Assembly (NCBI GenBank): GCA_030599445.1
Contig: JAUVOA010000087.1
Span: forward strand, 1 to 6,674
DNA: 6,674 nt
From: Atribacterota bacterium
GTDB taxonomy: Bacteria; Atribacterota; Phoenicimicrobiia; Phoenicimicrobiales; Phoenicimicrobiaceae
Direction: 5' to 3'
Shown here: positions 6,293 through 6,674 of the stretch, piece by piece
Position numbering within the stretch: the stretch's first letter is position 1
Layout of the letters: every line of letters starts with the position of its first letter
Program-made: the position numbers and the translations under genes
Notes under the pieces: generated by a model
What the model was told of the DNA's origin: nothing
Database searches by the model: none
Seen by the model: only the letters and a program-made list of their open reading frames with translations

Positions 6293-6674
6293 CGATTTTT
6301 ATTATACCACCCTTTATTTCATCTACCAACTTATCATCTGAGCGTTTAGCTAATTGTACTAAAAATTCACTTGCTTCATTCTGTTCCATTAAAACAGGCT
6401 GACTCAGGTTAATTTGGAGAGGAAAGAGCCGATAAACTAAATTCTTAGGATAAATTTCTAATCCTACTGCCAGACCCTGTTGAGTTTCGGGAGAAAAATA
6501 TTGATCAAAGATAAAATTTCCCAGAGAATAAAAGATAAGTTTTCCCTGATATTTTTCAATGTTTTGTACTACATGAGGGTGATGACCGATTATTAAGTCT
6601 GCTCCTGCTTCGATTAGCTGATGGGCTAATTTTTGTTGGGCTGAAGAATTGATTAATTTATATTCTTCACCCCA
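6285..6674 (-). CDS. CapA-family (PGA_cap) metallophosphoesterase-like protein, C-terminal part (5' end outside window)
   Basis: The visible 129 residues are the C-terminal part of a CapA-like protein. The family has a calcineurin-like phosphoesterase fold and is named after a protein needed for poly-gamma-glutamate capsule synthesis and export in Bacillus; most members have no tested function. The fragment opens with WGEEY (1-5), normally preceded by a histidine in the family HWG motif. It then shows SSAQQKLAHQLIEAGADLII (10-29), the metal-site motif GHHPHVVQ (30-37) with H31, H32 and H34, and FYSLGNFIFDQYF (48-60), a strong family signature. The tail (about 66-129) is ordinary beta-rich sequence and then a charged end. 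Family members are commonly 350-400 residues, so roughly two thirds lies beyond the window edge. The reading frame is open to base 6674 and stops with TGA 6287-6285. The DUF3160 gene starts 8 nt later. Family membership is firm; a capsule role here is not shown. Confidence 0.92.
   Translation of the reverse strand, partial: WGEEYKLINSSAQQKLAHQLIEAGADLIIGHHPHVVQNIEKYQGKLIFYSLGNFIFDQYFSPETQQGLAVGLEIYPKNLVYRLFPLQINLSQPVLMEQNEASEFLVQLAKRSDDKLVDEIKGGIIKIER

Overview
The window is AT-rich bacterial DNA (roughly two thirds A+T by eye) with tightly packed genes and strong AGGAGG-type ribosome binding sites. The gene content points to a strict anaerobe. It holds an oxygen-sensitive type of ATP-driven Fe-S activator (HgdC/BadF family) with two partner proteins, and a large exported DUF3160 protein of a kind often seen in anaerobic and thermophilic lineages. 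The phylum cannot be fixed from the sequence. A Clostridia-like or Atribacterota-like bacterium is only a guess.

The window contains two convergent transcription units. On the + strand (3-3516) lie the C-terminal half of protein-L-isoaspartate O-methyltransferase (pcm), two related 'CoA-activase-associated' proteins of the DUF2229/COG3580 and COG3581 types that overlap by 20 nt, and, after a 78-nt gap, an HgdC-type ASKHA ATPase with a cysteine-rich C-terminal tail. On the - strand (6674-3655) lie the C-terminal part of a CapA-family metallophosphoesterase-like protein and, 8 nt downstream, a very large exported DUF3160 protein. The two units meet at a strong hairpin terminator (3597-3645) with T-rich tracts on both sides.

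The three + strand genes look like one functional module. In known systems the HgdC ATPase holds a [4Fe-4S] cluster between two subunits and uses ATP to push a very low-potential electron into a partner Fe-S protein. The two upstream proteins have the spaced cysteines expected of such partners, and they resemble each other in both N- and C-terminal motifs. In many Firmicutes the equivalent parts are joined in one very large polypeptide; here they are separate genes. No 2-hydroxyacyl-CoA dehydratase or benzoyl-CoA reductase subunits lie in the window, so the substrate is unknown. This module is the best candidate for an undescribed system here. The pairing of CapA with DUF3160 on the other strand is a second, weaker lead. 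No tRNA, rRNA, CRISPR array, insertion sequence or attachment site was seen.
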